Shown here: positions 1 through 10,601 of the stretch, in pieces
How the letters are laid out: every line of letters begins with the position of its first letter
How positions within the stretch are numbered: the stretch's first letter is position 1
DNA from: Erythrobacter sp. YJ-T3-07
GTDB taxonomy: Bacteria; Pseudomonadota; Alphaproteobacteria; Sphingomonadales; Sphingomonadaceae
Direction of reading: 5' to 3'
Length of the DNA stretch: 64,000 nucleotides
Assembly: GCF_015999305.1 (NCBI RefSeq)
Contig: NZ_JAEAGP010000001.1
Location: 186,001-250,000 of the forward strand
Position numbers and translations under genes: made by a program
Notes under the pieces: generated by a model
The model's input: the letters and a program-made list of their open reading frames with translations, nothing else
Database searches by the model: none
What the model was told of the DNA's origin: nothing

Positions 1-876
1 CTCGAGGCGGAGGCGATCCATATCATGCGCGAGGTCGTTGCGGAAACGCGAGCGCCCGTGATGCTCTATTCTGCGGGCAAGGACAGCGCGGTGATGCTGC
101 ATCTCGCGCGCAAGGCGTTCCACCCATCCGCCCCGCCCTTCCCGCTGCTGCATGTCGATACGACGTGGAAGTTCGGTGAGATGTACGCGGTGCGCGACAA
201 GTCCGCCGCCGATGCCGGAATGGAACTGCTGGTGTGGCAGAACGCCGAGGCCAAGGAGCGCGGGATCAACCCGTTCGACCATGGCGCGCTGCATACCGAC
301 ATGTGGAAGACGCAAGGGCTCAAGCAGGCGCTCGACCACTATGGCTTCGACGCCGCTTTCGGCGGCGCGCGGCGCGACGAGGAGAAGAGCCGCGCCAAGG
401 AACGTGTGCTGTCCTTCCGCACCGCGACCCACGCGTGGGACCCGAAGAACCAGCGGCCCGAATTGTGGAACCTGTATAATACCCGCAAGGCCCCGGGCGA
501 GAGCATCCGCGCCTTCCCGCTGTCCAACTGGACCGAGCTCGACATCTGGCAATACATCATGGCCGAGGGGATCGAGATCGCCTCGCTCTATTTCGCGGCC
601 CCGCGCCCGGTGGTGGAGCGCGACGGGATGCTGCTGATGGTCGAGGACGAACGCTTCCCGCTGCGCGGGGGCGAGCAGCCCGAGATGCGCTCTGTCCGGT
701 TCCGCACGCTCGGCTGCTATCCGCTGACGGGTGCCGTGGAGAGCGAAGCGGCGACCGTGCGCGACGTGGTGCAGGAAATGCTGCTGACCACCAGCAGCGA
801 ACGGCAGGGCCGCGCGATCGACAAGGACGAGGGCGGTGCCGGGATGGAGAAGAAGAAGGCGGAGGGGTACTTCTGA
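1..876 (+). CDS. cysD: Sulfate adenylyltransferase subunit 2 (5'-partial)
   Basis: Small catalytic subunit of ATP sulfurylase, which makes adenylyl sulfate (APS) from ATP and sulfate in assimilatory sulfate reduction. The frame is open from base 1 and reads into the conserved N-terminal stretch before the first in-window Met at 25, so the gene begins off the left edge. The PP-loop appears as SAGKDS at about residues 24-29 of the fragment (many family members have SGGKDS). [12 protein letters not shown] and the C-terminal [12 protein letters not shown] are typical of CysD. The stop overlaps the cysNC start by one base (TGATG), so the two subunits are translationally coupled. Confidence 0.95.
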   Translation, partial: LEAEAIHIMREVVAETRAPVMLYSAGKDSAVMLHLARKAFHPSAPPFPLLHVDTTWKFGEMYAVRDKSAADAGMELLVWQNAEAKERGINPFDHGALHTDMWKTQGLKQALDHYGFDAAFGGARRDEEKSRAKERVLSFRTATHAWDPKNQRPELWNLYNTRKAPGESIRAFPLSNWTELDIWQYIMAEGIEIASLYFAAPRPVVERDGMLLMVEDERFPLRGGEQPEMRSVRFRTLGCYPLTGAVESEAATVRDVVQEMLLTTSSERQGRAIDKDEGGAGMEKKKAEGYF

Positions 877-2804
877 TGGCTGACGCCGAAGACCGAACCT
901 ATCGCCCCGATGCGCTGATCGCTCAGGACATCGACGCCTATCTGGAACGGCATCGCGACAAGGGGCTGTTGCGCTTCATCACCTGCGGCAGCGTGGATGA
1001 CGGCAAGTCGACCCTGATCGGGCGGCTGCTGTACGATTCGCGCGCCGTGTTTGAAGATCAGCTCGGCCAGCTGGAAAGCGACAGCGCGCGGGTCGGCACG
1101 CAGGGGCAGGACCTCGATTTCGCGCTGCTGGTCGACGGTCTTTCCGCCGAGCGCGAGCAGGGCATCACGATCGACGTCGCCTATCGGTTCTTCGCCACTG
1201 AAAGCCGCAAGTTCATCGTCGCCGACACTCCGGGGCACGAGCAGTATACCCGCAACATGGTGACTGGCGCATCGACAGCCGATGCCGCCGTGCTGCTAGT
1301 CGATGCGCGCAAGGGCGTGCTGGTGCAGACCCGGCGGCACGCGTTTCTCGCCCAACTGCTGGGCATCCGCCACGTCATCCTTGCGGTGAACAAGATGGAC
1401 CTGGTCGACTACGATCGCGCCACGTTCGAGGCGATCCGCGACGATTTCGCCGCCTTCGCGAAGGATTTCGGGTTCGAGGGTCTGACCGCGATCCCGATCT
1501 CGGGCTTCAGGGGCGACAACGTGGTCGAACGCTCGGCCGTGACCGATTGGTACCAGGGCCCGAGCCTGGTCGAGGCGCTGGAGGCGGTGCCGCTGGCGGG
1601 CGAGGGCTCGCAGGCGCGCCCTTTCCGGATGGCGGTGCAGTGGGTCAATCGTCCCAATCAGGATTTTCGCGGGTTTGCCGGGCTGATCAGCGATGGCACC
1701 GTTCGCCCGGGTGACGCAGTGCGTGTGCTCCCCTCGGGCGCTCAAGCCACGATCAAGGCGATCCACACCTTCGACGGCCCGCTGGAGCAGGCGGTGGCCG
1801 GGCAGTCGGTCACGCTGACGCTGGCCGAAGAGGTCGATTGCAGCCGCGGCGACGTGATCTGCGCTGCGGACGATCCGCCGCAGGTCGCCGACCAGTTCGA
1901 AGCGAGCGTGGTGTGGATGGACCAGACCGCGATGAAGCCGGGTCGCGGATACTGGCTCAAGATCGGCACACGCACCGTCACCGCGACGCTCGCCGCGCCC
2001 AAGTACGAGATTGACGTCAACAATCCTGCCGGTTCCGGCTCCCGACTGGCGGCCAAGACGCTGGAGCTGAACGGGATCGGCGTGCTGGAACTGCGCACCG
2101 ACCGCCCGATCGCGTTCGAACCCTATGCCGACAGCAAGGCGCTGGGCGGGTTCATCCTTATCGACAAGGAACGCGATGCGACGGTCGCCTGCGGGATGCT
2201 CAATTTCGCACTGCGCCGCGCACAGAACGTGCACTGGCAGCCGACGGACATCGCCCGCGAGCATCACGCCGCGCTCAAGAACCAGACCCCGCGGGTGCTG
2301 TGGTTCACCGGGCTTTCCGGCTCGGGCAAGTCGACCATCGCCAATGCGGTAGAAAAGAAGCTGGCACTGATGAACCGGCACACCTTCCTGCTCGACGGGG
2401 ACAATGTCCGCCACGGGCTGAACAAGGATCTCGGCTTTACCGAGGCCGACCGGATCGAGAATATCCGCCGGATCGGCGAGGTTGCCAAGCTGATGGCGGA
2501 TGCCGGCCTGATCGTGCTGACCGCCTTCATCAGCCCCTTCCGTGCCGAGCGGAAGATGGTCCGCGACATGCTGCCTGAAGGCGAGTTCGTGGAGATTTTC
2601 GTCGACACGCCGCTGGAAGTGGCGGAGGAACGCGACGTGAAGGGCCTCTACAAGAAGGCGCGAGAGGGCAAGCTGAAGAACTTCACCGGGATCGACAGCC
2701 CTTACGAGCCGCCCGAGCAACCGGAGATCAGGGTGAACACCGTCGACATGAGCGTAGACGAAGCCGCCGACCATATCATCGCGCAGATCATGCCGCTCAA
2801 ATGA
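876..2804 (+). CDS. cysNC: Bifunctional sulfate adenylyltransferase subunit 1 / APS kinase
   Basis: 642-residue fusion of the GTPase subunit of ATP sulfurylase (CysN) and APS kinase (CysC), so APS made with CysD is phosphorylated to PAPS by the same polypeptide. The CysN part shows G1 GSVDDGKS at residues 38-45, a DTPGHEQY G3 near 115 and NKMD near 172, followed by EF-Tu-like beta-barrel sequence. The CysC part starts at about residue 450 with its own P-loop GLSGSGKS near 478. Both nucleotide sites look intact. It overlaps cysD by 1 base and cysQ by 4 (ATGA). CysNC fusions are known in many alphaproteobacteria. Confidence 0.96.
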   Translation: MADAEDRTYRPDALIAQDIDAYLERHRDKGLLRFITCGSVDDGKSTLIGRLLYDSRAVFEDQLGQLESDSARVGTQGQDLDFALLVDGLSAEREQGITIDVAYRFFATESRKFIVADTPGHEQYTRNMVTGASTADAAVLLVDARKGVLVQTRRHAFLAQLLGIRHVILAVNKMDLVDYDRATFEAIRDDFAAFAKDFGFEGLTAIPISGFRGDNVVERSAVTDWYQGPSLVEALEAVPLAGEGSQARPFRMAVQWVNRPNQDFRGFAGLISDGTVRPGDAVRVLPSGAQATIKAIHTFDGPLEQAVAGQSVTLTLAEEVDCSRGDVICAADDPPQVADQFEASVVWMDQTAMKPGRGYWLKIGTRTVTATLAAPKYEIDVNNPAGSGSRLAAKTLELNGIGVLELRTDRPIAFEPYADSKALGGFILIDKERDATVACGMLNFALRRAQNVHWQPTDIAREHHAALKNQTPRVLWFTGLSGSGKSTIANAVEKKLALMNRHTFLLDGDNVRHGLNKDLGFTEADRIENIRRIGEVAKLMADAGLIVLTAFISPFRAERKMVRDMLPEGEFVEIFVDTPLEVAEERDVKGLYKKAREGKLKNFTGIDSPYEPPEQPEIRVNTVDMSVDEAADHIIAQIMPLK

Positions 2805-3547
2805 GCCTGGCCGACGATACGAAGCTGGCCGCAGCGCTTGCCGAAGCGGCCGGGCGCATTGCGCTGGCGGTGCGCGCGAGCGGGCTGGTCGAAGGGCGCG
2901 GTCTGGGCGACGCGGGTGACAAGGCGGCCAATGCCTTCCTGATGCCCGCGCTGCGCCAGCACCGGCCCGCTGACGCGATCCTGTCTGAGGAGAGCGAGGA
3001 CAGTGCCGAGCGCCTCTCGCACACCCGCGCCTGGATCATCGACCCGGTCGATGGCACGCGCGAATTTGCCGAGGGACGCAGCGACTGGGCGGTCCATGTC
3101 GGCCTGTCGATCGATGGCGAGGCGCAGGTGGGTGCGGTCGCCCTGCCCGATCTGGGCATCGTCCTCTCCAGCGATCCGTCAGCGACACGGGCAGCCGAAG
3201 CAACCGGCAAGATGGTGGTCAGTCGCAGCCGTGCTCCCGCTCTGGCAGAGGAAGTTGCGCAGAAGGTTGGGCTGGAGCTGGTCGGCATGGGCAGCGCAGG
3301 CGCCAAGGCGATGGCCGTGGTGCGCGGCGAGGCGGACGCCTACCTCCACAGCGGCGGGCAGTACGAGTGGGACAATTGTGCGCCGGTTGCGGTGGCACAG
3401 GCGCATGGCCTGCACTGTTCGCGGATCGACGGTTCGCCGCTGCGCTACAACCGCGCGGAGGCGCTTTCGCCCGACCTGCTGATCTGCCGCCGCGAGCTGG
3501 CCGAGCCTTTGCTCGGCGCGATCGCGAGCGCCCAGGCCAGGGCCTGA
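2801..3547 (+). CDS. cysQ: 3'(2'),5'-bisphosphate nucleotidase CysQ
   Basis: Inositol-monophosphatase-fold enzyme of 248 residues. It is expected to hydrolyse the 3'-phosphate of PAP/PAPS and so clear the by-product of the pathway encoded upstream. The metal-binding motifs are visible: EESED near residues 66-70, then [12 protein letters not shown] (the DPxDGT signature) and a C-terminal EWDNCAP corresponding to the WDxA motif. Its ATG overlaps the cysNC stop as ATGA, making it the third gene of a coupled cysD-cysNC-cysQ operon. No obvious terminator is seen in the nine bases before the convergent OmpA-like gene. Confidence 0.93.
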   Translation: MSLADDTKLAAALAEAAGRIALAVRASGLVEGRGLGDAGDKAANAFLMPALRQHRPADAILSEESEDSAERLSHTRAWIIDPVDGTREFAEGRSDWAVHVGLSIDGEAQVGAVALPDLGIVLSSDPSATRAAEATGKMVVSRSRAPALAEEVAQKVGLELVGMGSAGAKAMAVVRGEADAYLHSGGQYEWDNCAPVAVAQAHGLHCSRIDGSPLRYNRAEALSPDLLICRRELAEPLLGAIASAQARA

Positions 3548-3556
3548 TACGCCCGG

Positions 3557-4207
3557 CTAGCGCGCCCCGCCCGTGCCGGACGCGCCTGGCGTGGGCGAGC
3601 TGCCCGGTGCAGGCGAGGATGGCGGGCCGATCGGCGTTGGCGTCACGGTTGGCCCGGGATCGGGAATGGTCGCGCCCTTGGGCACCAGAATGGTGATCTC
3701 GACCCGGCGATTGGCCGCACGCCCCCGCTCATTGGGTTCGCCGTTGGGAAGCAGGTTCGGCTGGACAGGATTCTGTGCGCCGAAGGCGATGACGCGGATC
3801 TGGTCCTCGTCCAGCCCCTGCTCCATCAGCCAGTCGGCGACCGCCTGCGCACGCTCTTCCGACACGCGCATATTGACCCGGTCCGGGCCACCGGCATCGC
3901 TGTGCCCGCGCAAGATCACCATCTCCACCTGCTTCCACTGATCGGTATCGAGCAGGCCATTGAGTTCGGCCATCGCAGTCTCGTCCAGTTCGGTGCCGCC
4001 GGCCCCGAAGGGGATCGTGGTCCGCAGGGGCTCAAGCGCGATCGGAGGCCGCTCCACCTCGATGTCGGGCCGGATGATCGAATTGTTTTCGGGCGGGCTG
4101 TCGCTCGCGGTCGCGCTGGGCGTGGGGGTCGGCGAGGGGCTCGGCTCCTCGCTGTTGCAAGCCACCAGCAGCGCGCCCAGCGCCAGCACAATCATCGGGC
4201 CACGCAT
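3557..4207 (-). CDS. OmpA-family peptidoglycan-binding lipoprotein
   Basis: About 216 residues. The start at 4207 is chosen because AAGGAGG lies six bases upstream and the product opens with MRGPMIVLALGALLVAC, a lipoprotein signal with lipobox LVAC. An upstream in-frame Met at 4249 would bury this signal. A Ser/Pro/Thr-rich linker follows, then an OmpA C-terminal domain (from about IPFGAGGTELDE to RRVEITI) with the conserved RGHSD and N-x-R-G-R-AANRRVEI segments. A second Pro-rich tail ends the protein. It likely tethers the outer membrane to peptidoglycan. It follows the antiporter gene on the same strand with a 38-base gap. Confidence 0.85.
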   Translation of the reverse strand: MRGPMIVLALGALLVACNSEEPSPSPTPTPSATASDSPPENNSIIRPDIEVERPPIALEPLRTTIPFGAGGTELDETAMAELNGLLDTDQWKQVEMVILRGHSDAGGPDRVNMRVSEERAQAVADWLMEQGLDEDQIRVIAFGAQNPVQPNLLPNGEPNERGRAANRRVEITILVPKGATIPDPGPTVTPTPIGPPSSPAPGSSPTPGASGTGGAR

Positions 4208-4245
4208 GGCCACCCTCCTTCGATTACCAGTTCGTATCAGCTCAC

Positions 4246-6102
4246 TCATGCCGGTTTGGGCTTCCCGCCCGCTTGCCCCGCCTCACGCTTGGCCGATTCG
4301 GCCTCCGCGCGTTTGAGGTGCTGGGGCGTATAGGTGATGACGATATCGCCCGGGCGCGGCTCGGGCCGGGCCGCATGGGTGAAGAAGCGCATCGTACCGT
4401 TCTCGCGCAGCAGCAGGAGCATGTTGGCCTTCTCGCCCAGCTTCTCGCGCGCATCGTCGATCGTGAATTCTTCGGTCAGCTTGGTCCGGCGGAAAACCCA
4501 GCCTTCCTTCTGTCGCTGATCGACCTCGGCCACCCCGAAACCCGACTCGAACAGCGCTCGGCCGCGCAGGCTGCCCGGCAGCGCGCGCCGGTCATCCTCG
4601 ACCGCTTCGCCAAGCTGGTACACGCTGTCTCGCCCAATCTCGTGCGCGAACTCGTTGCAGACGAGCGCGTTGTAAGCCTCGTTATCGGTCGCCGCGACGA
4701 GCACCTGATAGGGGTTGAGGTCGAGATTGTGCTCGGTCGCCTCGTTGAGGAATTCGCCGTGATAATAGGGCAGGCCCTCGCGCCGCGCGGCGGCGAGCCG
4801 CTGCCAGCTCGAATCGACGATCATCACCGGGGTCTTGAGCGCGTGCATCTGCTTGGCCAGCGCGATCGTCCACGGTGTGCTGCCGGCAATGATCAGGCCG
4901 GGGCGATCGGTGCCCTTCACCTTGAGAAGCTTGGCAACCAGATCGACCGTAAAACCGTGCGCCACGATGGTCGCGACCACCACGGCGAAGCTCAGCCCGA
5001 TCAGCACGTTGCCGTCGCCATAGCCAAGCTCGCTCAGACGCAGGGCGAACAGGCCGGAGATCGCGACCAGCACGATCCCGCGCGGGGCGATCCAGGCGAG
5101 GAACAGGCGCTCGTTCCACGGAAGCGGGCTGCCGAGGAGACTGATCAGCACGGTCGCCGGGCGAACGAAGAACAGCAGCGCGAGCAGGAAGGCACCGAAG
5201 CGCCAGTTGAGATACTGCAGATCGTCGTAGCTGAGCGAGGCGGACAGCAGGATGAAGATGCCCGAGACCAGCAGAACCGCGATGTTTTCCTTGAAAGGAT
5301 GGATGCTGCGCAGGGACGAGACGTCCATGTTGGCGAGCGCGACACCCATCACGGTGACCGCGACCAGCCCGGCTTCGTGCTCAATCATGTTGCACACGAC
5401 GAACACGGCGATGACGAGCGAGAACAGCACCGGCACCTTCAGATATTCGGGCACCGCCCCACGCGGAAAAAGATACGAGATGATCCAAGCCGCAACATAG
5501 CCGATCAGGCCTGAGATCACTGCGGCTACGATCAAGGGCGGCACGACCTCGAACAGCGACGCGCCCGGCGTTTCGGCAACCTTGCGGAAATATTCGTAAG
5601 CGATGACCGCGCACAGCGCCCCGGTGGGGTCGTTGACGATCGCCTCCCACTTCAGGATCGAGGCTGGCCGGGTTTGTACATTGGATTGGCGCAGCAATGG
5701 CAGCACGACCGTGGGCCCGGTGACCACCAGAATCCCGCCGAACAGGATCGCGACCGGCCACACGAGGCCGGCGACGTAATATCCAGTGACCGCGCCGAGC
5801 GCCCAGCCGACCGCCACGCCGATCGTCGCGAGCCGCCAGACCGCGCTACCCGAATGCTGCAATTCACGAAAACTGAGGCTGAGGCCGCCTTCGAACAGGA
5901 TCAGGGCGACCCCGATTCCTATCATTGGCTCCAATAAAGAGCCGAAGGTTTCTTCGGGATCGAACAGGCCGAGGATCGGGCCGGCGAGGAACCCAGCCAC
6001 AAGCATCAGGACGATGGCAGGCCAATTGGTCCGCCACGCGATCCATTGCGCGCCGATACCCAGCGCGCCGACCGCTGCGATTACAACTGCTGCCGTTTGC
6101 AT
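4246..6102 (-). CDS. CPA1-type Na+/H+ (cation:proton) antiporter with C-terminal TrkA-N-like domain
   Basis: About 618 residues when started at MQTAAVVIAAVG (6102); an upstream in-frame start at 6135 would add 11 polar residues before the first membrane helix. The first ~400 residues are a series of hydrophobic helices of the NhaP/KefB exchanger type. Next comes a cytosolic Rossmann-like segment (PGLIIAGSTPWTIALAKQ onward) resembling TrkA-N, though the usual glycine-rich loop is degenerate. A further charged C-terminal domain has TrkA-C character. It presumably exchanges Na+ or K+ for protons at the inner membrane; the ion cannot be read from sequence. Confidence 0.85.
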   Translation of the reverse strand: MQTAAVVIAAVGALGIGAQWIAWRTNWPAIVLMLVAGFLAGPILGLFDPEETFGSLLEPMIGIGVALILFEGGLSLSFRELQHSGSAVWRLATIGVAVGWALGAVTGYYVAGLVWPVAILFGGILVVTGPTVVLPLLRQSNVQTRPASILKWEAIVNDPTGALCAVIAYEYFRKVAETPGASLFEVVPPLIVAAVISGLIGYVAAWIISYLFPRGAVPEYLKVPVLFSLVIAVFVVCNMIEHEAGLVAVTVMGVALANMDVSSLRSIHPFKENIAVLLVSGIFILLSASLSYDDLQYLNWRFGAFLLALLFFVRPATVLISLLGSPLPWNERLFLAWIAPRGIVLVAISGLFALRLSELGYGDGNVLIGLSFAVVVATIVAHGFTVDLVAKLLKVKGTDRPGLIIAGSTPWTIALAKQMHALKTPVMIVDSSWQRLAAARREGLPYYHGEFLNEATEHNLDLNPYQVLVAATDNEAYNALVCNEFAHEIGRDSVYQLGEAVEDDRRALPGSLRGRALFESGFGVAEVDQRQKEGWVFRRTKLTEEFTIDDAREKLGEKANMLLLLRENGTMRFFTHAARPEPRPGDIVITYTPQHLKRAEAESAKREAGQAGGKPKPA

Positions 6103-6189
6103 GGCGAGATCAGACCCCCTTCGATCCGCTAGCAACGGTGCCCGAAGGCAATCCGTTCCACAAGTCTCTGAAGAGACGCGTGGTTGACG

Positions 6190-6747
6190 CTAGTCGCCGT
6201 CGAACGAAACCAGCGAGTGGACGGGGATGTCCGCATCGCGCAATCGGGTCGATCCGCCGAGGTCCGGCAGGTCGACCACGAACAGCGCGCCCGCAACCCG
6301 CGCTCCGGCCAGCTCGACGAGTTGCGCCGCGGCCAAAGCGGTGCCTCCGGTGGCGATGAGGTCATCGACGAGCGCAACCGTTGCTCCGGGCGTCAGCGCG
6401 GTCGGGTCGAGCTCGAGCCGGTCGGTCCCATATTCGAGCGCGTAATCGACGCCGATCGTCTCCACCGGCAGCTTGCCCGGCTTGCGGATCGGCACGAAGC
6501 CGAGCCCCGCGTGGACCGCCACCGCTGCTCCGAAGATGAAACCGCGTGCTTCCATCCCGGCGATCACGGTTGCGCCCTGATCGCGCGCCATATCGGCCAG
6601 CAGCGACACGCTGGTGCGCAGCGCGGCAGGCTCGCTCAACAGGGTGGTAATGTCGCGGAACTGGATGCCCGGCTTGGGAAAGTCGGGCACCGTGCGGATG
6701 CTGGCCCGCAGCTGCTCGAGGTCGAGCGCTGCGGGAGCATTGCTCAC
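6190..6747 (-). CDS. apt: Adenine phosphoribosyltransferase
   Basis: 185-residue purine-salvage enzyme converting adenine plus PRPP to AMP in the cytosol. The PRPP-binding motif VALVDDLIATGGT is intact, as is the N-terminal PDFPKPGIQFRDIT segment typical of Apt. The start is GTG at 6747, because no ATG fits the conserved N-terminus; no strong Shine-Dalgarno is visible. It begins 22 bases after the cytochrome c1 stop, so it is probably transcribed with petABC. Confidence 0.95.
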   Translation of the reverse strand: MSNAPAALDLEQLRASIRTVPDFPKPGIQFRDITTLLSEPAALRTSVSLLADMARDQGATVIAGMEARGFIFGAAVAVHAGLGFVPIRKPGKLPVETIGVDYALEYGTDRLELDPTALTPGATVALVDDLIATGGTALAAAQLVELAGARVAGALFVVDLPDLGGSTRLRDADIPVHSLVSFDGD

Positions 6748-6769
6748 GGAAGCATCAGCCGGGATCGGC

Positions 6770-7639
6770 TCAGGCCTTTTTCGGCTTCACGCTCGACCAG
6801 ACCTGCCGCTTCGCGAAATAGGCCAGAACCGTTGCGAACAGCAGGAAGACGAGGACTGCGAAACCGGTCTGCTTGCGCTCGACCAGCTTGGGCTCGGCGG
6901 TCCAGGTCAGGAACGCGGCGACGTCCTCGGCCATCTGCGGCACGGTCGATTCGGTGCCGTCGTCGTAGGTGACCTGGCCATCCACGCCGAGCGGCGGTGC
7001 CATCGCCAGGTTGAGGTTGCCGAAATACGGGTTGAAGTAGAGCCCCGGCGGCGTCTGGAAGTCAGGGAATTCTTCCATCAGGCGCTTGCCGTCATCTTCA
7101 TAGGTCGCCGGGTCGGCATAGCCGGTTAGCAGCGAGTAGACGTAGTTGCTGCCGTGGTGGCGCGCCTTGGTCATCAGCGAAAGATCGGGCGGGATCGCGT
7201 TGTTATTCGCCGCAGCGGCAGCCACCGCATTGGGGAACGGCGAGGGGAAGTAATCGGTCGGTTCACCCGGACGCATGACGCTTTCGCCGGTGTTCGGGTC
7301 GATCCCGGGCACCTGCTTGGTCGCAGCGAAGGCCTTCACCTGCGCTTCGCTGTAGCCGATCTCTTCCAGATCGCGGAAGGCGACGAACTTCAGGCTGTGG
7401 CAGGCCGAGCAGACTTCGCTGTAGACCTTGAGGCCACGCTGCAGCTGCGCGACGTCCCACTTGCCCACGGGGCCATCGAAGGAATAGCCGCCTTGGGGGC
7501 CATGCGCTTCCTTATGAAACTCGTGTTCGGCCGAATGCATGGGCTCTTCGGTCAGCCAGGTGGTCGCACCCATGACGAAGGCGAGCAGGACGACGCCTGC
7601 AAAGACGAGTCCGGCAAGGGCGGAAAGAATGCGGATCAT
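6770..7639 (-). CDS. petC: Cytochrome c1 of the bc1 complex
   Basis: 289-residue heme-c subunit of ubiquinol:cytochrome c oxidoreductase. An N-terminal hydrophobic segment (LAGLVFAGVVLLAFVMG) acts as export signal. The heme-attachment motif CSACH follows, then the heme-side region with MRPGEPTDYFPSPFPN and a methionine-containing PGLYFNPYFGNLNLAMAPPL. A C-terminal transmembrane anchor (TGFAVLVFLLFATVLAYFAK) is followed by basic residues. AAGGA lies upstream of the ATG at 7639. It is the last subunit gene of petA-petB-petC. Confidence 0.95.
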   Translation of the reverse strand: MIRILSALAGLVFAGVVLLAFVMGATTWLTEEPMHSAEHEFHKEAHGPQGGYSFDGPVGKWDVAQLQRGLKVYSEVCSACHSLKFVAFRDLEEIGYSEAQVKAFAATKQVPGIDPNTGESVMRPGEPTDYFPSPFPNAVAAAAANNNAIPPDLSLMTKARHHGSNYVYSLLTGYADPATYEDDGKRLMEEFPDFQTPPGLYFNPYFGNLNLAMAPPLGVDGQVTYDDGTESTVPQMAEDVAAFLTWTAEPKLVERKQTGFAVLVFLLFATVLAYFAKRQVWSSVKPKKA

Positions 7640-7690
7640 CGGGTGTCCTTAACGTTTATCCGTCGTCACTAGGCAATCGGTGGCCGACCG

Positions 7691-8980
7691 TCAGGTCGCG
7701 GGCTGGGTGTTTTCGCCCAGCACGGCCTTCTTGTCGGACCCCAGCACCGCCTCGGTAATCGAGTAGGGCAGGGGCTTGGGTTTCTCGATCGAGGAAACGA
7801 TCGGCAGGATCACGAGGAAGTGCAGGAAGTAGTAAGCCGTCGCGATCTGGCTGATCATCACATAGGGCTCTTCAGCCGGCGCACCGCCGCAGTAGAACAG
7901 CACCGCCATGTCAACCAGCAGGATGATGAAGAAGGTGCGGAACAGCGGGCGGTAGTGGCCGCTGCGAACCGGCGAACGGTCGAGCCAGGGAAGCAGGAAC
8001 CACAGCAGGATCGAGCTGAACATCGCGAGCACACCCCACAGCTTCGCTTCGAGGATGAAGTCGAAGGTGAACGCACGCAGGATCGCGTAGAACGGGTAGA
8101 AGTACCATTCGGGCACGATGTGCGCGGGGGTCGAGAGCGGGTTCGCCTCGATATAGTTGTCCGGGTGGCCGAGCATGTTCGGCAGGAAGAACACGACCAC
8201 GCAGTAGATGATCAGGAACACGCCGAGCCCGAAGCCGTCCTTCGCCGTGTAATACGGGTGGAAGGGCACGGTGTCGCTTTCGCTCTTCACTTCGACGCCG
8301 GTCGGGTTGGACGAACCAGGGATGTGCAGCGCCCAGACGTGCAGGATCACGACACCCGCGATCACGAAGGGCAGCAGGAAGTGCAGGCTGAAGAAGCGGT
8401 TGAGCGCGGCATTGTCAGGCGCGAAACCGCCCAGCAGCCAGATCTGGATCGGCTCGCCGACGAAGGGAATGGCGCTGAACAGGCCGGTGATGACCTTGGC
8501 ACCCCAGAAGCTCATCTGACCCCACGGCAGCACGTAGCCCATAAAGGCGGTCGCCATGGCGAGCAGGAAGATGACCACGCCGAGCAGCCAGATCATCTCG
8601 CGCGGAGCCTTGTACGAGGAGTAGAAGAAGCCGCGGAAAATGTGGAGGTAGAGCACGAGGAAGAAGAAGCTGGCGCCGTTGGCGTGCATGTAACGCAGCA
8701 TCCAGCCCCAGTTCACGTCGCGCATGATGTGCTCGACCGTGCCGAAAGCGACCTGGGCGTTGGCGGCATAGTGCATCGCCAGCACCACGCCGGTGACGAT
8801 CTGCAGCACCAGGCAGAACCCGGCGAGAACGCCGAAATTCCACATGTAGTTCAGGTTGCGCGGCACCGGATAGCCCGCGCCCACCGCATTGTAGACGAAG
8901 CGCGGCAGCGGCAGCTTCTCGTCAACCCACTTGGTGAACCCGTTTGCCGGGGTATATTCCTTGGCCCAGGGAAAACTCAT
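7691..8980 (-). CDS. petB: Cytochrome b of the bc1 complex
   Basis: 429 residues, an eight-helix quinol-oxidising membrane subunit. The family landmarks are present: paired heme-ligand histidines in helices B and D ([24 protein letters not shown], and [24 protein letters not shown]), [19 protein letters not shown], and the Qo-site [15 protein letters not shown]. The start at 8980 is 21 bases after the Rieske stop, in the same operon. Confidence 0.97.
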   Translation of the reverse strand: MSFPWAKEYTPANGFTKWVDEKLPLPRFVYNAVGAGYPVPRNLNYMWNFGVLAGFCLVLQIVTGVVLAMHYAANAQVAFGTVEHIMRDVNWGWMLRYMHANGASFFFLVLYLHIFRGFFYSSYKAPREMIWLLGVVIFLLAMATAFMGYVLPWGQMSFWGAKVITGLFSAIPFVGEPIQIWLLGGFAPDNAALNRFFSLHFLLPFVIAGVVILHVWALHIPGSSNPTGVEVKSESDTVPFHPYYTAKDGFGLGVFLIIYCVVVFFLPNMLGHPDNYIEANPLSTPAHIVPEWYFYPFYAILRAFTFDFILEAKLWGVLAMFSSILLWFLLPWLDRSPVRSGHYRPLFRTFFIILLVDMAVLFYCGGAPAEEPYVMISQIATAYYFLHFLVILPIVSSIEKPKPLPYSITEAVLGSDKKAVLGENTQPAT

Positions 8981-9001
8981 CGCTCTCGTCTTTCTCTTGC
9001 C

Positions 9002-9592
9002 TTAGCCGACGGTAATCGTGGTGTCGGAACTGAACACGTAATCCGGAACCACGAGGTTCTTGGGCGCCGGGCCCTTACGGATACGGGCAGCGGTATCGTA
9101 GCTCGAACCGTGGCAGGGGCAGAAATAGCCGCCGAACTCACCCTTGTTCTCACCTTCGGCGGCGCCCAGCGGCACGCAACCCAGGTGGGTGCACACGCCC
9201 ATGGTCACCAGCATGTCCGTGTGACCTTCCTTGGTTCGGTCGGCCAGCGTTTCGGGATCGCGCAGCGCGGAAAGCGGCACGGCATCGGCTTCGGCGATTT
9301 CCTTCGGCGTCAGGCGACGCACGAACAGCGGCTGCTTGCGGAAGACCGCCTTGATCGCCTGGCCCGGTTCGATCGCGGAGACGTCGACTTCGGTCGTGCT
9401 CTCGGCAAGCACGTCGGCCGAAGGAGCCATCTGGCTGATCAGCGGATAGAGCACCGCCGCGCCGCCGACCCCGGCTGCACTGACCGCAGCGATGTTGATG
9501 AAGTCGCGGCGACGAACGCCACCTTCACCGGTTTCGCTGGTTTCGCCGATATTCTTGGGTTCCGCAGCTGCGGCACCGGTTGCGTCTGCCAT
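9002..9592 (-). CDS. petA: Ubiquinol-cytochrome c reductase Rieske iron-sulfur subunit
   Basis: 196 residues with the start at MADATG (9592), preceded by a GCAGGAACG ribosome site. An upstream open extension to 9727 is not expected in the family. The twin-arginine-type signal/anchor [16 protein letters not shown] is followed by a transmembrane segment. The [2Fe-2S] ligands sit in CTHLGC and CPCHGSSYD, the two Rieske boxes. It is the first gene of petABC and passes electrons from ubiquinol to cytochrome c1. The operon promoter should lie in the 211 bases upstream (9593-9803), where I see no clear consensus. Confidence 0.96.
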   Translation of the reverse strand: MADATGAAAAEPKNIGETSETGEGGVRRRDFINIAAVSAAGVGGAAVLYPLISQMAPSADVLAESTTEVDVSAIEPGQAIKAVFRKQPLFVRRLTPKEIAEADAVPLSALRDPETLADRTKEGHTDMLVTMGVCTHLGCVPLGAAEGENKGEFGGYFCPCHGSSYDTAARIRKGPAPKNLVVPDYVFSSDTTITVG

Positions 9593-9803
9593 CGTTCCTG
9601 CCTTGTCGCACGCATGATGGACCAAACGGCCACCTTGCGCGAGTTGCTTTTTCTCAGGGAAATTCGGGCGATCCGCTCGGCCCCGGTGGCGCGAAAACGC
9701 CTGCTGGGGGAGCTGACCCCTTCCCATCTGCGGGGGCTGTTAGCGTGTCAGGCCCGAACTGCCAATGGCCTTTTGCGTGCGACCAGTTGCGCGCCGCGCA
9801 AAG

Positions 9804-10601
9804 CTAGCCGAGGCCGATGAACGCACCCTGCCTGCCGTAGGTCGCCTCGTCCCGGTGCGTCGCGCGGCGGAACGAGTAGAAACGGGCCGGGTCGGCATAG
9901 GTGTCGAGGCCCAGATTCTCGACCTTGCCGACACCTGCAGCGGCCAGTTGCGCGGCAACAAAACCGGGCAGATCGAACTGGAAATGGCCCGGTTTGCCGG
10001 GAACAAAGAAACATTCACACGACGCATCGTCGGCCAGAAAGGCATCGCGAAAACCGGCATCCACCTCGTAGCTGGGCTGCGCGATGGTCGGCCCGATGGC
10101 GGCGGCGATGCGGCTCCTGTCCGCACCCAGCGTCACCATTTGCGCGACCGTGTTGGCCAGCACGCCCTCCTTCGCGCCGCGCCAGCCGGCATGGGCGGCA
10201 GCGACCACGCCCGCCTGCCGGTCCGCGAGCAGCACCGGCGCGCAGTCGGCGGTGACAACGCCGACGAGCAGGCCCGGCGTAGCGCTGACCAGCGCATCGA
10301 CGCGCGGTCGGTCGTTTCCCTCGACCAGAGCGGACACGACCGCCACGTCGGGCGAGTGGACCTGAAAAGGCATCGCCAGCCCCGCACCGGGAAGCACGGC
10401 GGCGATCACCCGGCGGCGATTTTCCGCCACGGATTCCGGATCGTCTCCCGCGCCGAAGCCGACCTGCAACCCGGCCACGTCTCCGGTCGAGACACCGCCC
10501 TGCCGGCCGAAAAAACCGTGCGGCACGCCTTCCAGCGCGGCCGCGCGGATCGGTGCGGGGCCGCCGTCAGCCAAGGCTTGCCTCGACCTGTTCGGCGACA
10601 T
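9804..10601 (-). CDS. pgeF: PgeF / YfiH multicopper-laccase-fold purine nucleoside phosphorylase family
   Basis: 265 residues from ATG 10601. It carries the YfiH motifs: GFFGRQGGVS near the N-terminus, QVHSPDVA, DCAPVLLAD, the hallmark HAGWRGAKEG and IGPTIAQPSYEV. Family members act on purine nucleosides and on miscoupled peptidoglycan precursors; the exact activity here is inferred. The start overlaps the pepN end by 35 bases. A TTG at 10574, coinciding with the pepN stop (TTGGCTGA) and preceded by GAGG, is an alternative giving 256 residues. Confidence 0.88.
   Translation of the reverse strand: MSPNRSRQALADGGPAPIRAAALEGVPHGFFGRQGGVSTGDVAGLQVGFGAGDDPESVAENRRRVIAAVLPGAGLAMPFQVHSPDVAVVSALVEGNDRPRVDALVSATPGLLVGVVTADCAPVLLADRQAGVVAAAHAGWRGAKEGVLANTVAQMVTLGADRSRIAAAIGPTIAQPSYEVDAGFRDAFLADDASCECFFVPGKPGHFQFDLPGFVAAQLAAAGVGKVENLGLDTYADPARFYSFRRATHRDEATYGRQGAFIGLG

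Noticed and set aside
1296..2774. 492-codon open frame on the minus strand
   Set aside because: It is fully antisense to cysNC, which has clear GTPase and kinase motifs. The frame is open because of high-GC codon bias, and its translation resembles no family.
7820..9820. 666-codon open frame on the plus strand
   Set aside because: Antisense across petB and petA, whose Rieske and cytochrome b motifs are unambiguous.
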